Source: Desulforudis sp. (lineage in GTDB: Bacteria > Bacillota > Desulfotomaculia > Desulfotomaculales > Desulforudaceae). From it: 64,000 nucleotides of DNA. Position 1 is the first letter of the stretch, and every line of letters starts with the position of its first letter. This document shows positions 35,893-44,822 of the stretch, piece by piece. Made by a program: the position numbers and the translations under genes. Under the pieces are notes generated by a model. The model was not told the origin of the DNA, made no database searches, and saw only the letters and a list, made by a program, of their open reading frames with translations. The DNA is taken from assembly GCA_003604975.1 (NCBI GenBank), contig QZIR01000036.1, positions 1-64,000 of the forward strand, read 5' to 3'.

Positions 35893-35950
35893 ACGCACTT
35901 GACCTCCTCGGCTTTCCCAGGGATCTATCCCCGCTGAAATGCCAACATGC

Positions 35951-35976
35951 AAAACCCCGGCCCTAACGGACCGGAG
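35951..35976 (-). terminator. Terminator between the DtxR-family gene and nrdD
   Basis: CTCCGGTCC and GGGCCGGGG form a stem with a GTTA loop on the minus strand, followed by TTTT (35951-35954). It ends the iron-uptake operon about 60 bases before nrdD. Confidence 0.7.
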
Positions 35977-36081
35977 TAATCACGCAAATTAACCGCTTGT
36001 TTCTACAAGGAAGCTCGATATTCCTGCCTGAAATATCATAATTTGCCAAAACACCATGGTCGTGAAGGGGGAACGGCAGCC

Positions 36082-36558
36082 CTATTTGGGACCAAACTCG
36101 CAGCAACCGGTACATTCGGAACGTTCTCCGGTTTCGGCAAAATGCCGGAACTTCTTGAGGAACATAACCTCCTCGCCGGGGCACTGCTGGACGAACTGAA
36201 CCATCTTTAACACTCGATCCCGGGCCTCCGGCGACAGGTAGTGTTCGATCCGGCAGGCGTCCTGCTCGGCCACTTCCTTATCCAGCCCCAGAATATCGTG
36301 AAAAAATACCAGCAGCATCTGGTGTCGGGCATAGATTTCCTTGCCCACTCGCTCACCCTCGGCGGTGAGCTCAATGTAACCATATTTCTCCTGCTCCACA
36401 AGCCCCTTCTCCGAGAGGACCTTAATGGCGACGACCACAGAAGGCATCTTCACGCCGAGTGCCTGGGCCACGTCCCGCACCCGGACAACCTTCTGTTCCA
36501 GACCGATAACATACAATGTCTCAAGGTAGTCCTCCAGGGACTGGGTATACCCAGTCAC
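36082..36558 (-). CDS. DtxR/MntR-family metal-dependent repressor
   Basis: 158 residues from GTG 36558. The N-terminal winged helix (YLETLYVIGLEQKVVRVRDVAQALGVKMPSVVVAIKVLSEKGLV) is followed by a metal-binding dimerisation domain with H..EHYL-type residues (ARHQMLLVFFHDILGLDKEVAEQDACRIEHYL). The C-terminus carries three extra cysteines (SECTGCCEFGPK), unusual for MntR and possibly redox- or iron-related. It is the last gene of a feoA-feoB operon, so it is most likely an Fe2+-dependent repressor of ferrous iron uptake. Candidate operators lie upstream of both feo clusters. Confidence 0.85.
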   Translation of the reverse strand: MTGYTQSLEDYLETLYVIGLEQKVVRVRDVAQALGVKMPSVVVAIKVLSEKGLVEQEKYGYIELTAEGERVGKEIYARHQMLLVFFHDILGLDKEVAEQDACRIEHYLSPEARDRVLKMVQFVQQCPGEEVMFLKKFRHFAETGERSECTGCCEFGPK

Positions 36559-36662
36559 CTCATCACCCCCATTTACGAGCGTCTCTGTCCAGTATAAACC
36601 ATATTCTGACTGAGGTAAACGTTCCTGAGGCCGGCAAACACTACCAGACGCAACGAACTGTT

Positions 36663-36893
36663 CTACCGCGTGGTACAGGCCCGGCAACCGCTACACCGCG
36701 AGCATCCCCCCGCTCCCATCAACAGATGGCAGCAGCGCGGGCAGAACAGGGCGGCCGGGTTGTCCAGGGCCAGGCCGCAGCGAGAACAACGCAGGACCGG
36801 CCCTGCGGGCGGTTCCAGCCTTGGGGCCGCGGATTCCGCTTTATCCCGGTCGGCGCCCAGACGATCCATGAGCCGCTTCCCAAGACTGACCAT
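36663..36893 (-). CDS. Small cysteine-rich zinc-ribbon protein in feo operon
   Basis: 76 residues from ATG 36893, one base after the feoB stop (TGA-A-ATG). The C-terminal half has paired cysteines: CSRCG, then CPRCC, then CSRCSGC and a final Cys. The first two pairs look like a zinc ribbon; the extra ones could bind iron or zinc. The N-terminus is basic and helical. Its place between feoB and the DtxR regulator suggests a role in iron handling or regulation. No named family recognised. Confidence 0.6.
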   Translation of the reverse strand: MVSLGKRLMDRLGADRDKAESAAPRLEPPAGPVLRCSRCGLALDNPAALFCPRCCHLLMGAGGCSRCSGCRACTTR

Positions 36894-36894
36894 T

Positions 36895-38964
36895 TCACTC
36901 ACTCTCCACTGCGGGACAACTGTTGCGCCGTCGCCGGAACTGCCGGGCCAGGAGCACGAGGACAACGCCGGTCGCGGCAAAGCCGCCGGCGGTCAGAAGC
37001 GCTCCTCCATAGCTGTCAACTCCGAAGACACCCCCCAGGCGACCAATCAAACCACCCACCAGGAAGGCGATGACCCAGGTCGCCAGCCAGAGCAGGGCGG
37101 CCTCGCCCTTGCTCCGTTCCTTGAAAATGATCAGGATGGAGGCAATGCAGGGTACAAACAGGGTGATGGTAAGCAGGGCCACCAGTGTCTGCAGTGCAGT
37201 CAGATCCATGATCATCAGGCCCGCGGCTCCGAAGTCGCGGCGTACGATCCCCATGATAAACGCCGTTGCTGACCCGGACGGAAGGTGCAGCCAGCCCACC
37301 GTAAGCGGAGCCAGGATGTTCTGCAGAAACTGCAGTACACCCGTAAGCTGGAAGGTACTGATGATCAGGGCACCCAGGGCAAAGATCGGGGTCGCTTCCT
37401 TCAGGAAGCGGAAGGCCTTGTTCCAGGTCTTTTTCAGTACATTGCCAAACCGGGGCACACGCAGGGGCGGCAGGTCGATCATCAGGTGGGTGGACTGGCC
37501 CGGAAGCAGGGCACTCAGTATCGTGCCCGCCACCACAAAGACGGTAAAGATCACCAATACATAGACCAGTACATAAGTGCCGCCGAGCCCCGCCAGTAAA
37601 CCGGCGATAACGGCAAGCTGGGCCGAACAAGGAATGGTCAGCGCCAGGAGAAAGATGGCGATCCGTCTCTCCCGATCCGAACCCAAAATCCGCGTGATAA
37701 TCGTCGCCATCGTAACGCAGCCGAAGCCGAGGATGAAGGGAATCACCGCCCGACCGTTCAGGCCGATACCAGTCAAGGCCCGGTCGACTAGGGTGGCAAT
37801 ACGGGGCAGGTAGCCGGAGTCCTCAAAGAGCGAAAGGAAGAAATAGAACCCGGTCACCAGGGGCATGAGCAAACCCAGGACATAGATCACGGTCATGGTC
37901 AGGACGCCAAACTCACCGATCAGGATAGTGCCAAGAGCTGTTTCCTCAGCGGCGAACCGGCCGATCAGGTTGGTGATAAACGGTTCATAATAGCCGGCCA
38001 TTACGTCTTCCTCGAGGAAGTCGACAACTGTACCGGCAATGAACACCCCCACCACCTGGTACATTACAAACAGGGCCAGGCAGAGGAGTGGAATACCCGT
38101 GAGAGGACGGATCATCCAACGCCCGAGTGTCGTCCCGAAAGCAGACATCTTGCCCGATTCGGTGACCACGTTCTGTACCATGTCGTTTACGCGCTGCCGA
38201 CGTAATCGGTAGATTCGCTCACGCTCCCGGCCGGGCTCAACGAGGTGGCGGGCGGCCACGGCCGCATCACCCTCGAGCACTAGGAGGGCGTCACCCTGGT
38301 TCCCCATCCGGTTCAGGGTGGACTGTAAGAGCGGTTCCAGGCCGGGCGTCAGGTGGCCCGGGCGGGCCTTCTTCAATTCCGCGTACAGCCGGTCGAAACC
38401 CTGTTTCTTGACGGCCACGGTGGGTACAACAGGCACCCCGAGCATCTCGGAAAGGCGGTCAAAGTCGATTCCCAGGCCCCTTCGCGCCGCCTCGTCCACC
38501 ATGTTGACGGCGACTACCATTGGCACACCGGTATCAATGATCTGCTGGGTTAGGAACAGGTCGCGTTCCAAGTGGACGGAATTGACCACGTTCACGACGA
38601 CATCCGCAGACAGGATGATATCCCGGGCAATACGTTCCTCGTCGTTAAATGAAGAAATCCCGTAAACACCCGGCGTGTCAATCAACACATCGTCCCCAAG
38701 GCGGCCGTGCGAGATCTCCAGGGTGGTTCCAGGATAGTTAGAAACATCTACGTATAATCCAGTAAGCGCGTTGAAAAACACCGATTTTCCGGTGTTCGGG
38801 TTGCCGGCCAGCACGATACGGCGGGCCCTCTCGGGAATATCGATTTCCAGGATCAAGTTATGGTGGTGTTCGCCTGGTTTCTGTAACTGACCAATCTCCG
38901 AATCCTGCTGTAACGCCGGGCAGTCATCTTTCGTACACTGGCCGCATGGTTTATCCTTGGACAT
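36895..38964 (-). CDS. feoB: Ferrous iron transport protein B (FeoB), cluster B
   Basis: 689 residues from ATG 38964, which follows GGGGGTAGG. The N-terminus is cysteine-rich (CGQCTKDDCP). The G domain has GNPNTGKSVFFNALTG, DTPGVYG and NMVDEA, followed by a helical GDI-like region and about ten membrane helices with the conserved gate segments (LLMPLVTGFYFFLSLFEDSGYLPRIA, ILGFGCVTMATIITR). It imports Fe2+ across the membrane. The operon is feoA, feoB, zinc-ribbon gene, DtxR-family gene. Confidence 0.93.
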   Translation of the reverse strand: MSKDKPCGQCTKDDCPALQQDSEIGQLQKPGEHHHNLILEIDIPERARRIVLAGNPNTGKSVFFNALTGLYVDVSNYPGTTLEISHGRLGDDVLIDTPGVYGISSFNDEERIARDIILSADVVVNVVNSVHLERDLFLTQQIIDTGVPMVVAVNMVDEAARRGLGIDFDRLSEMLGVPVVPTVAVKKQGFDRLYAELKKARPGHLTPGLEPLLQSTLNRMGNQGDALLVLEGDAAVAARHLVEPGRERERIYRLRRQRVNDMVQNVVTESGKMSAFGTTLGRWMIRPLTGIPLLCLALFVMYQVVGVFIAGTVVDFLEEDVMAGYYEPFITNLIGRFAAEETALGTILIGEFGVLTMTVIYVLGLLMPLVTGFYFFLSLFEDSGYLPRIATLVDRALTGIGLNGRAVIPFILGFGCVTMATIITRILGSDRERRIAIFLLALTIPCSAQLAVIAGLLAGLGGTYVLVYVLVIFTVFVVAGTILSALLPGQSTHLMIDLPPLRVPRFGNVLKKTWNKAFRFLKEATPIFALGALIISTFQLTGVLQFLQNILAPLTVGWLHLPSGSATAFIMGIVRRDFGAAGLMIMDLTALQTLVALLTITLFVPCIASILIIFKERSKGEAALLWLATWVIAFLVGGLIGRLGGVFGVDSYGGALLTAGGFAATGVVLVLLARQFRRRRNSCPAVESE

Positions 38965-39095
38965 TTTGCCTACCCCCGTCAAAGTGATGCAATTATGACT
39001 GCTATGGAAAGATAATCAAACTTACCAGTAGGCCAAACACGGGCGCAGAATGATCTGCGCCCGCATCAAATCCTCTATAACTGGTTAACTGGACA

Positions 39096-39317
39096 CTACG
39101 CCACCAGGTCGACCTCGATTTCCGAAGCTAAACCGCGTCCCAGCGCGATCTCCTGCCTGTTCCTGCTGATTACAACAGGGCCTGCGGGCACAACCTCCAC
39201 ACAGGTGAGCATCTCTCCCTCGCTGATCCCAAAACGGATCGCCTGGGCCCTCACCACTTCATCGGTAATGTTTAGAATCCGGATGTTCTGACCCTTCTTG
39301 ACCTCGTGCAGTTTCAA
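39096..39317 (-). CDS. feoA: FeoA family protein, cluster B
   Basis: 73 residues, SH3-like beta-barrel (IRILNITDEVVRAQAIRFGISEGEMLTCVEVVPAGPVVISRNRQEIALGRGLASEIEV). It starts at TTG 39317, 7 bases after GAGGAGG. FeoA binds and regulates FeoB. It is the first gene of the operon that continues with feoB 131 bases downstream. Confidence 0.9.
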   Translation of the reverse strand: MKLHEVKKGQNIRILNITDEVVRAQAIRFGISEGEMLTCVEVVPAGPVVISRNRQEIALGRGLASEIEVDLVA

Positions 39318-39362
39318 TTGGTATCCTCCTCACCTTGAGACTGCGCCTGTACCAAAGTCTCA

Positions 39363-39381
39363 TTTCCTTAGCCTAACCCAA
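39363..39381 (-). promoter_or_regulatory. Candidate DtxR/IdeR-type operator upstream of feoA (cluster B)
   Basis: On the minus strand this reads TTGGGTTAGGCTAAGGAAA. It matches 15 of 19 positions of the classic DtxR/IdeR box TTAGGTTAGGCTAACCTAA. It lies 46 bases upstream of the feoA start, where a repressor would block transcription. The operon encodes a DtxR-family protein. Confidence 0.5.
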
Positions 39382-39404
39382 TTCTGTTTAGCTTGGCGAC
39401 CATT

Positions 39405-39420
39405 GTTAGGTATTGCTAAC
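39405..39420. promoter_or_regulatory. Palindrome GTTAGGTATTGCTAAC upstream of feo cluster B
   Basis: The outer GTTAG/CTAAC arms are perfect. Nearly the same 16-mer (GTTAGGTTCTGCTAAC, read on the minus strand) lies at 42879-42894 upstream of the other feo cluster. Shared sequence and position suggest binding by one regulator, most simply the DtxR-family protein at 36082-36558. Confidence 0.55.
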
Positions 39421-39509
39421 TAGATTAAACCCCGCTTATCTAATTTTGTCAAGAGAGATTTAGAGAGAATCTGGGCTTTTATTTCCAATACTGTGTTCCT
39501 CCATGGGAA

Positions 39510-39538
39510 AGAGGATCAGGCGATATGTCTGATCCTCT
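39510..39538 (-). terminator. Hairpin ending feo cluster A
   Basis: AGAGGATCAG (39510-39519) and CTGATCCTCT (39529-39538) form a perfect 10-bp stem with a 9-base loop. On the minus strand only a short TTT follows, so termination may be partial. It separates the DUF2325 gene from feoA of cluster B. The rest of the spacer (39318-39615) holds the operators listed separately. Confidence 0.6.
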
Positions 39539-39615
39539 AACCTAAGTGGTTGCTAGCTGGCCTCGGTTTCAATTTTGACAAAATGGTGTCGTGATAGACA
39601 TCGTAGAAATCGGAT

Positions 39616-39942
39616 TTAGGCTCCCTTGGCGCGGCGGGGACAGTTGCCGGTGCAGCACCCATTACAGAGCACCCGGTCCATTTCGCCCTTAATGTGGCAC
39701 CAAGAACGGCGCACAAAGACGGTCTGGCAATGTCCATTCTTATAGGCCTCCTTAATTCTTTTGGCAAGCTCGTGATTTACAAAATCCGTCAGGACTAGGA
39801 CGACATCCACTTTTTGCGTCACCTTAAGCTCCAGGTGACTCTTTTTTCGCCCGGAAATATGGCGGATATCTTTGAACCCGATACCGCGCAGGTTGTCCAT
39901 AATGTTCCCCAGCCTGTCTCCGCCGATGATAAGAATGGACAT
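39616..39942 (-). CDS. DUF2325 protein with cysteine-rich C-terminus
   Basis: 108 residues. The DUF2325 core is SILIIGGDRLGNIMDNLRGIGFKDIRHISGRKKSHLELKV, then VDVVLVLTDFVNHELAKRIKEAYKNG. The C-terminal VLCNGCCTGNCPRR adds four cysteines. Such small proteins often sit beside metal or iron genes; the function is unproven. It follows the FeoB-associated membrane protein by 4 bases, so it belongs to feo cluster A. Confidence 0.8.
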   Translation of the reverse strand: MSILIIGGDRLGNIMDNLRGIGFKDIRHISGRKKSHLELKVTQKVDVVLVLTDFVNHELAKRIKEAYKNGHCQTVFVRRSWCHIKGEMDRVLCNGCCTGNCPRRAKGA

Positions 39943-39946
39943 CTCT

Positions 39947-40180
39947 TCACCTTCCCTTTTTATGCTCCTGCCTTCCGTTTTGTGTTATGTCCAAGTCCCC
40001 CAGGCGGATCCCCACTGACGGCCACTGTGAGTTGTCTGGGCACTGCTTAGTGGCGCATGTGCACCCGTTGCAGCCGCAACCGGATGACGAACCCTCTTTG
40101 GGCTTAATCTTGCCCCGGATTTGAAAACCTAAGGCAATGCCCGCCACCACTCCGATACCGATGATCATCGCCGACTCCAT
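39947..40180 (-). CDS. FeoB-associated cysteine-rich membrane protein
   Basis: 77 residues: one N-terminal membrane helix (AMIIGIGVVAGIALGFQI), a basic linker (RGKIKPKEG) and the cysteine cluster GCGCNGCTCATKQC, followed by a polar tail. This matches the small FeoB-associated Cys-rich family in Firmicutes. GGAGG (AAGGAGGATAAAGC) precedes the ATG at 40180. It is located 76 bases after feoB of cluster A and may bind Fe2+ at the membrane. Confidence 0.85.
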   Translation of the reverse strand: MESAMIIGIGVVAGIALGFQIRGKIKPKEGSSSGCGCNGCTCATKQCPDNSQWPSVGIRLGDLDITQNGRQEHKKGR

Positions 40181-40256
40181 GCTTTATCCTCCTTGTTTCG
40201 GGGCCACGGGGACCCAATAGCCGATTACTTCAACAAAGATCCCATACAAACCCGGG

Positions 40257-42296
40257 TTAACCGAGGCCGAGCAGCCGACCGCCCTGGTAGACCAGGAAGG
40301 CCATTATCCAGCCCAGCACCAGGCTGTAAGCCATCGCGAAACCGGTCCAGCGCCACGAATTGGTCTCCCTTTTAATGGTGGCGATCGCGGCCACGCAGGG
40401 GATGTAAATGAGGGACATCACCATAAAGGCGTAGGCCGAGAGCGGCGTCCATAAGGTCTGGATGGCCGAAGTCAGTCTATCCTCCCCGATACCGTAAACC
40501 ACACCGAACATTCCGACCACGACCTCCTTAGCCAGCAGGCCAAAGATGAGTGCGGCCGCCGCTTCCCAGGTACCGAATCCGAGCGGCGTAAAGACCGGGG
40601 CCAGGAAACCGCCGATGGCACCCAGGTAGCTCTCCCGGCTGGCGAACTCTACGCCGGCAGGCAGACTGGCGAAGACCCAGATCACGATGACCACCGAAAA
40701 GATGATCGTCCCGGCCCGTTTGATAAAAGCCCAGCCCCGTTCCCACATGTGGATCAGCACCCCTTTGAGGGTTGGTACCCGGTACGGGGGCAGTTCCATC
40801 ACGAAGGGCGACACCTCACCCTTAAACAGGAAGCGCTTGAACAGGATGCCCATCATAATCGCCAGGGCGATTCCGAGGAAGTACAGGGAAGAGATGATCA
40901 GTCCCTGGAAGGCGGTAAAGAAAGCGCCTACGAAGAGCACGTAAATCGGCAGCCGGGCCGCGCAGGACATCAGCGGGGTGATCAGGATGGTGATCATCCG
41001 GTCACGCCTGTTCTCCAGGGTGCGGCAGGCCATGATCGCCGGTACGTTGCAGCCGAAACCGACAATCAGCGGGATAAAGGACTTGCCATGGAGTCCCAGC
41101 CGATGCATGAAGCGGTCCATGATATATGCCGCGCGCGCCATGTACCCGCTGTCCTCGAGCAGTGAAATGGCGAAAAAGATCAGAAAAATCGGCGGAATAA
41201 AGACCAACACCGCCCCGACGCCGCCGATGATTCCGTCGGCCACCAGGGAAGCAATCAGTTCGTTGGTAAACAGCGCCCCCGCACCCTCGCCCAGCCACTC
41301 GAAGAATTCCTCCACGTAGCCGATCAGCGGGTCGCCGAGAGCAAAGGTGAATTGGAACACAGCAAACATGGACAGAAAGAAAATCGGCATGCCGAGAAAT
41401 CGGTTGGTCACCACGCGATCGATCCGGTCGGAGATGGACAGGCGGTCCTCGGTGGTGCTCTTACGGGTTACCGTTTCCTTGATCAGCCCGCTGATGAACC
41501 CATAGCGTCGGTCGGCGAACAGGGATTCCGGATCCAGCCCGGTCATGCTCTCGATGTGCGCAGCCACTTCGTCGCGCAGCTTGACGATGTCGCCGGCCTT
41601 CAGCGATTGCATCACCCTGCCGTAGATGTTTTCGTCGCCTTCCAATAGCTTGACAGCCACCCAGCGCGCGGGCAGGTGCTTGACTGTTTGCACCGCGGCC
41701 AAGGCTTTTTCCAGCCTGGCAATGCCCGGCTCAGCCTCCCGTCCGTAGTCGATCCTGAACGTACGACCCGGTCCTTTTCCGGCCGCGCCGACTGCCGCGG
41801 TGACCAGTTCCGACGTGCCCTTGTTGCGTACGGCCACAGTGGGTACCACGGGTACGGCTAGAATTCCGGCCATTGCCTCCAGATCGATCTTGATCTGCTT
41901 CTTCTCGGCCTCGTCAAACATATTCAGGGCAATAACAAGGTTGGCTCCCATCTCCAGCAGCTGGGTGGTGAGGTACAGATTCCGCTCCAAATTGGAGGCG
42001 TCAACGATGTTCACAACCAGGTCCGGTTCCCCGGAGAGGATATAGTTCCGGGCCACCGCCTCGTCCTCCGAGAAGGCCCCCAGGCTGTATGTACCCGGCA
42101 GGTCGACCACCCGGATGACCTGACCGTCCCGAACATGTCTGCCTTCCTTCTTTTCGACCGTTACCCCCGGCCAGTTCCCTACCTGGTGGCGGGCCCCGGT
42201 CAGGTTATTGAACATGGATGTCTTACCCGAATTTGGATTACCGGCCAAGCCGACGACCATCTCGTTCAATGATTTCGCCTCGCTGTTTCCCTGCAT
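40257..42296 (-). CDS. feoB: Ferrous iron transport protein B (FeoB), cluster A
   Basis: 679 residues. G domain: [25 protein letters not shown] and NMFDEA; then the membrane part with [44 protein letters not shown] and a C-terminal second gate ([23 protein letters not shown]). This is the standard FeoB form, more canonical than the second FeoB at 36.9 kb. It follows two feoA genes and precedes the FeoB-associated Cys-rich gene. Confidence 0.95.
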   Translation of the reverse strand: MQGNSEAKSLNEMVVGLAGNPNSGKTSMFNNLTGARHQVGNWPGVTVEKKEGRHVRDGQVIRVVDLPGTYSLGAFSEDEAVARNYILSGEPDLVVNIVDASNLERNLYLTTQLLEMGANLVIALNMFDEAEKKQIKIDLEAMAGILAVPVVPTVAVRNKGTSELVTAAVGAAGKGPGRTFRIDYGREAEPGIARLEKALAAVQTVKHLPARWVAVKLLEGDENIYGRVMQSLKAGDIVKLRDEVAAHIESMTGLDPESLFADRRYGFISGLIKETVTRKSTTEDRLSISDRIDRVVTNRFLGMPIFFLSMFAVFQFTFALGDPLIGYVEEFFEWLGEGAGALFTNELIASLVADGIIGGVGAVLVFIPPIFLIFFAISLLEDSGYMARAAYIMDRFMHRLGLHGKSFIPLIVGFGCNVPAIMACRTLENRRDRMITILITPLMSCAARLPIYVLFVGAFFTAFQGLIISSLYFLGIALAIMMGILFKRFLFKGEVSPFVMELPPYRVPTLKGVLIHMWERGWAFIKRAGTIIFSVVIVIWVFASLPAGVEFASRESYLGAIGGFLAPVFTPLGFGTWEAAAALIFGLLAKEVVVGMFGVVYGIGEDRLTSAIQTLWTPLSAYAFMVMSLIYIPCVAAIATIKRETNSWRWTGFAMAYSLVLGWIMAFLVYQGGRLLGLG

Positions 42297-42342
42297 TGTG
42301 TAGCTCCTCTCGTAAATTGGTTACACATCTAACTAACTAGCG

Positions 42343-42585
42343 TTAATTGTCAACTTCTTCTACCATTATCTTCTGGGCAACTCCCCGGCCAAGCACAATC
42401 CGACCGTCACCCAGTGAAATGATTAACGGACCGCAGGGTTGACTCTGCACAATTCGTACCAAACTACCCCTCGCAAATCCCATTTCGCATAACCGCTGGC
42501 GCAGTTCTTTTCCCCCGACTACATCCCGTACCACAGCATCGCGGCCGGGTGTGAGAAATCCCAAGGGCAGTACCGCATTCAACAC
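42343..42585 (-). CDS. feoA: FeoA family protein (second of a tandem pair), cluster A
   Basis: 80 residues with the SH3-like FeoA fold (VGGKELRQRLCEMGFARGSLVRIVQSQPCGPLIISLGDGRIVLGRGVAQKIMV). It begins immediately after the stop of the upstream FeoA gene and lies 46 bases before feoB. Tandem FeoA proteins upstream of FeoB are common in Firmicutes; the two may form a heterodimer on FeoB. Confidence 0.9.
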   Translation of the reverse strand: MLNAVLPLGFLTPGRDAVVRDVVGGKELRQRLCEMGFARGSLVRIVQSQPCGPLIISLGDGRIVLGRGVAQKIMVEEVDN

Positions 42586-42828
42586 CTAACTCACCTCCAC
42601 CGTCACCGCTTCAGCCTCCTGGCGGCGCAGGGTCAGACTGTAACCCTTAACCAAAATCTCAATTGGGTCACCCATCGGCGCCATCCCCTTGACCTTGATT
42701 TTCGTGCCGGGAACCAGGCCCATTTCCAGAATGCGCCGCCGGAGCATCCCTGAACCGAAGACACCGGTGATCCTTCCGGTATCCCCCGGCTTAAGCTTAC
42801 TGAGCATCTTGCCCTCACCGTGATACAC
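42586..42828 (-). CDS. feoA: FeoA family protein (first of a tandem pair), cluster A
   Basis: 80 residues (LKPGDTGRITGVFGSGMLRRRILEMGLVPGTKIKVKGMAPMGDPIEILVKGYSLTLRRQEAEAVTV). The start chosen is GTG 42828, 7 bases after AAGGAGGT; an ATG eight codons in has a weaker SD. It is the first gene of cluster A. A palindrome shared with cluster B lies 51 bases upstream. Confidence 0.9.
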   Translation of the reverse strand: MYHGEGKMLSKLKPGDTGRITGVFGSGMLRRRILEMGLVPGTKIKVKGMAPMGDPIEILVKGYSLTLRRQEAEAVTVEVS

Positions 42829-42878
42829 TTACGCCACCTCCTTAGATATTTAAAACAATCTAAACGCAACTTAATAAA

Positions 42879-42894
42879 GTTAGCAGAACCTAAC
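42879..42894. promoter_or_regulatory. Palindromic candidate operator upstream of feo cluster A
   Basis: GTTAGCAGAACCTAAC, on the minus strand GTTAGGTTCTGCTAAC. It differs at only two positions from the palindrome upstream of cluster B (GTTAGGTATTGCTAAC). It lies about 50 bases before the first FeoA gene, as expected for a repressor of iron uptake. Confidence 0.55.
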
Positions 42895-43134
42895 TATTGG
42901 TCAAAGTTTATCTCGTTAAGGCCGAGGTGTCAATGCCTAACTTGCTTAAAGGGCAAAAAAATATCCGCCATACCGCTAATCGATGCCGATTTCTGAGGAT
43001 AAATGAGGGAAATGGAAGTTCGGATGCCAGACGGATGGGGGGGATTGTAAATACAGGTCATCGAACCTTCAAAGACCATAAGAGGACAAACCCAAGGCCT
43101 TATACTTTAAGGGTATGATCACCGTCAGCCGCCT

Positions 43135-43587
43135 CTAAGTTGAACGGATTTCATCCAGCACCAGTGCCGTTACCCTGGGTAAGACCGCCATCACACTAGG
43201 AGTGAGTTCCATTCCCAGGTCGACTTCGGCCGGTTCAACCCCGTATACGACAACCGCCGGATGGTGTCCATGCTGGGCGAGTATCGTCATTACTTCCGGA
43301 AACCGGATGTCGTGCGTTGATACGGCTTCGTCGCGGAAGGAATCCAACTCTTCGCCGGGGATGCGGTAGACAGTGCCTGGTTCGCCCCCTCCTTGCACGG
43401 CGTCGACCACAATAATGCGGTCGGCGCCTTCCAGGTCATAAATCAAAGAGTACACGCCGGTACCCGCGTCAACCAGCTCTACGCCATCCGGCAGTTCCGT
43501 GTCCTGAAGGGCTTCAATGACACGAACCCCGATCCCGTCGTCCTGCATAAGGATGTTCCCCAGGCCTAAGACAATCGTTCGCCGCAT
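43135..43587 (-). CDS. Hydrogenase maturation endopeptidase (HybD/HycI family)
   Basis: 150 residues from ATG 43587, 10 bases after GGAGG. An alternative ATG at 43632 overlaps the YibE stop (ATGA) and could allow coupling. TIVLGLGNILMQDDGIGVRVIEAL and DAGTGVYSLIYDLEGADRIIVVDAV carry the conserved metal-binding Glu/Asp residues of the family. YGVEPAEVDLGMELTPSV is the usual C-terminal motif. It would cleave the C-terminal tail of a NiFe hydrogenase large subunit after nickel insertion. No NiFe hydrogenase gene is in the window. Confidence 0.88.
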   Translation of the reverse strand: MRRTIVLGLGNILMQDDGIGVRVIEALQDTELPDGVELVDAGTGVYSLIYDLEGADRIIVVDAVQGGGEPGTVYRIPGEELDSFRDEAVSTHDIRFPEVMTILAQHGHHPAVVVYGVEPAEVDLGMELTPSVMAVLPRVTALVLDEIRST

Positions 43588-43628
43588 TTCGGTCAAGCCT
43601 CCCTGAGATTCAATACCTATCTTTGTTA

Positions 43629-44795
43629 TCATCCCCGACGGTGCGCTCGAACTTCTACTGCACGCTCATCCAATCCCTGACCAGTCATTAGAAAACCGGC
43701 GACTAAAGCGGTAATCGGAATGGCCAGGATCAGGCCGATGGAGCCGGCCATCGCCCGGATAATCTCCGTCGCGATCATGTCGAGGTTGATAATCTTTAAG
43801 GCCGGGATCTCGTAGGCCATGAAGAGCAGCATCAGGGGAATGGTCGCACCGGTATAGGCCAAGATCAGCGTATTGGCCATCGTCCCCATGATGTCCCGGC
43901 CCACCCTCATCCCTGACTGGAACAGCTCCCTCGTCGTAATCTGGGGATTAGCACGCTTTACCTCTTCCATTGCGGAAGCTATCGACATGCCAACGTCCAT
44001 TATGGCTCCGAGGGCGCCAATGATGATCCCCGCAAACAGCAGGCCACGGATGTCAAAATCGATCTCCTGGGGAATGTACAGAAGCCCGATAGCCTCTTCA
44101 CTACCGCCAAACCCGGTTAGACGGGTAAGCGTGCCGACCAGGAGAGCGAGCAGGCCGGCCACCAACACCCCGCCGGTAGTGCCGATAATGGCGGCCAGTG
44201 TCTTCCGCCCTGGGCCCGCAATCACGATGAAGGTAAGGGTGATCACGACGGTGCAGACCAAAACCGTAACCCCGATCGGATTGTAGCCCCTGAGCAGCAA
44301 CGGCAGCAACACGGTGCCAATGGCCAGCCCGGTGATGCCAAGAGTAACCACCGTCTTGACCCCTTTAAAGCCTCCGACCAGCATGAGCAGGAACAAGAAT
44401 GCCGCTACCAGACCGTACAGGTAACGGTCTCGCGTAAAATCGGCCACGTGTGCGACACTGATTTCACCGTCCACCACTTCCGCCCATACCAGCACCCGGT
44501 CGCCCGGCTTAAACTCAAGGTCGTAGGCCGGGTGTCCGGTGGAAGCGTTCTCCACGTCCAGCACCTGCCCGGCAAACGGCCCGTCCAGGATCTCCACCCG
44601 GATTGAGGTACGTGCAATAACCATTCCAACGGCTGGCTCCTCGCTGGTAAGCTGCTGTACGTCAAGCACCCTGGCTCGCATAAGTTCCTCCAGGTAATTG
44701 TTCTCACCAGCTGCTACAGGGTCCGCAGTCCCGCCCCCAAGGATAAAAAGACAGAAAAACAGTACAGCAATCACTTTTACAGGTGTTCTGCTCAT
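43629..44795 (-). CDS. YibE/F-like multi-pass membrane protein
   Basis: 388 residues with a signal-like N-terminal helix, a beta-rich extracellular domain (about 30-125: VLDVQQLTSEEPAVGMVIARTSIRVEILDGPFAGQVLDVEN) and about seven to eight membrane helices. GRDIMGTMANTLILAYTGATIPLMLLFMAYEIP is characteristic of the YibE/F family. Function unknown, probably transport. GAGGAG lies 11 bases before ATG 44795. It overlaps the longest frame of the maturation protease gene. Confidence 0.88.
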   Translation of the reverse strand: MSRTPVKVIAVLFFCLFILGGGTADPVAAGENNYLEELMRARVLDVQQLTSEEPAVGMVIARTSIRVEILDGPFAGQVLDVENASTGHPAYDLEFKPGDRVLVWAEVVDGEISVAHVADFTRDRYLYGLVAAFLFLLMLVGGFKGVKTVVTLGITGLAIGTVLLPLLLRGYNPIGVTVLVCTVVITLTFIVIAGPGRKTLAAIIGTTGGVLVAGLLALLVGTLTRLTGFGGSEEAIGLLYIPQEIDFDIRGLLFAGIIIGALGAIMDVGMSIASAMEEVKRANPQITTRELFQSGMRVGRDIMGTMANTLILAYTGATIPLMLLFMAYEIPALKIINLDMIATEIIRAMAGSIGLILAIPITALVAGFLMTGQGLDERAVEVRAHRRG

Positions 44796-44822
44796 AATCC
44801 GTGTTTCTCCTCGAACTGTGTT

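Noticed and set aside
42897-43118. 73-residue open frame in the spacer before feo cluster A
   Set aside because: No SD, a TTG start and a sequence without domain character; it lies in the regulatory spacer that contains the feo operator.
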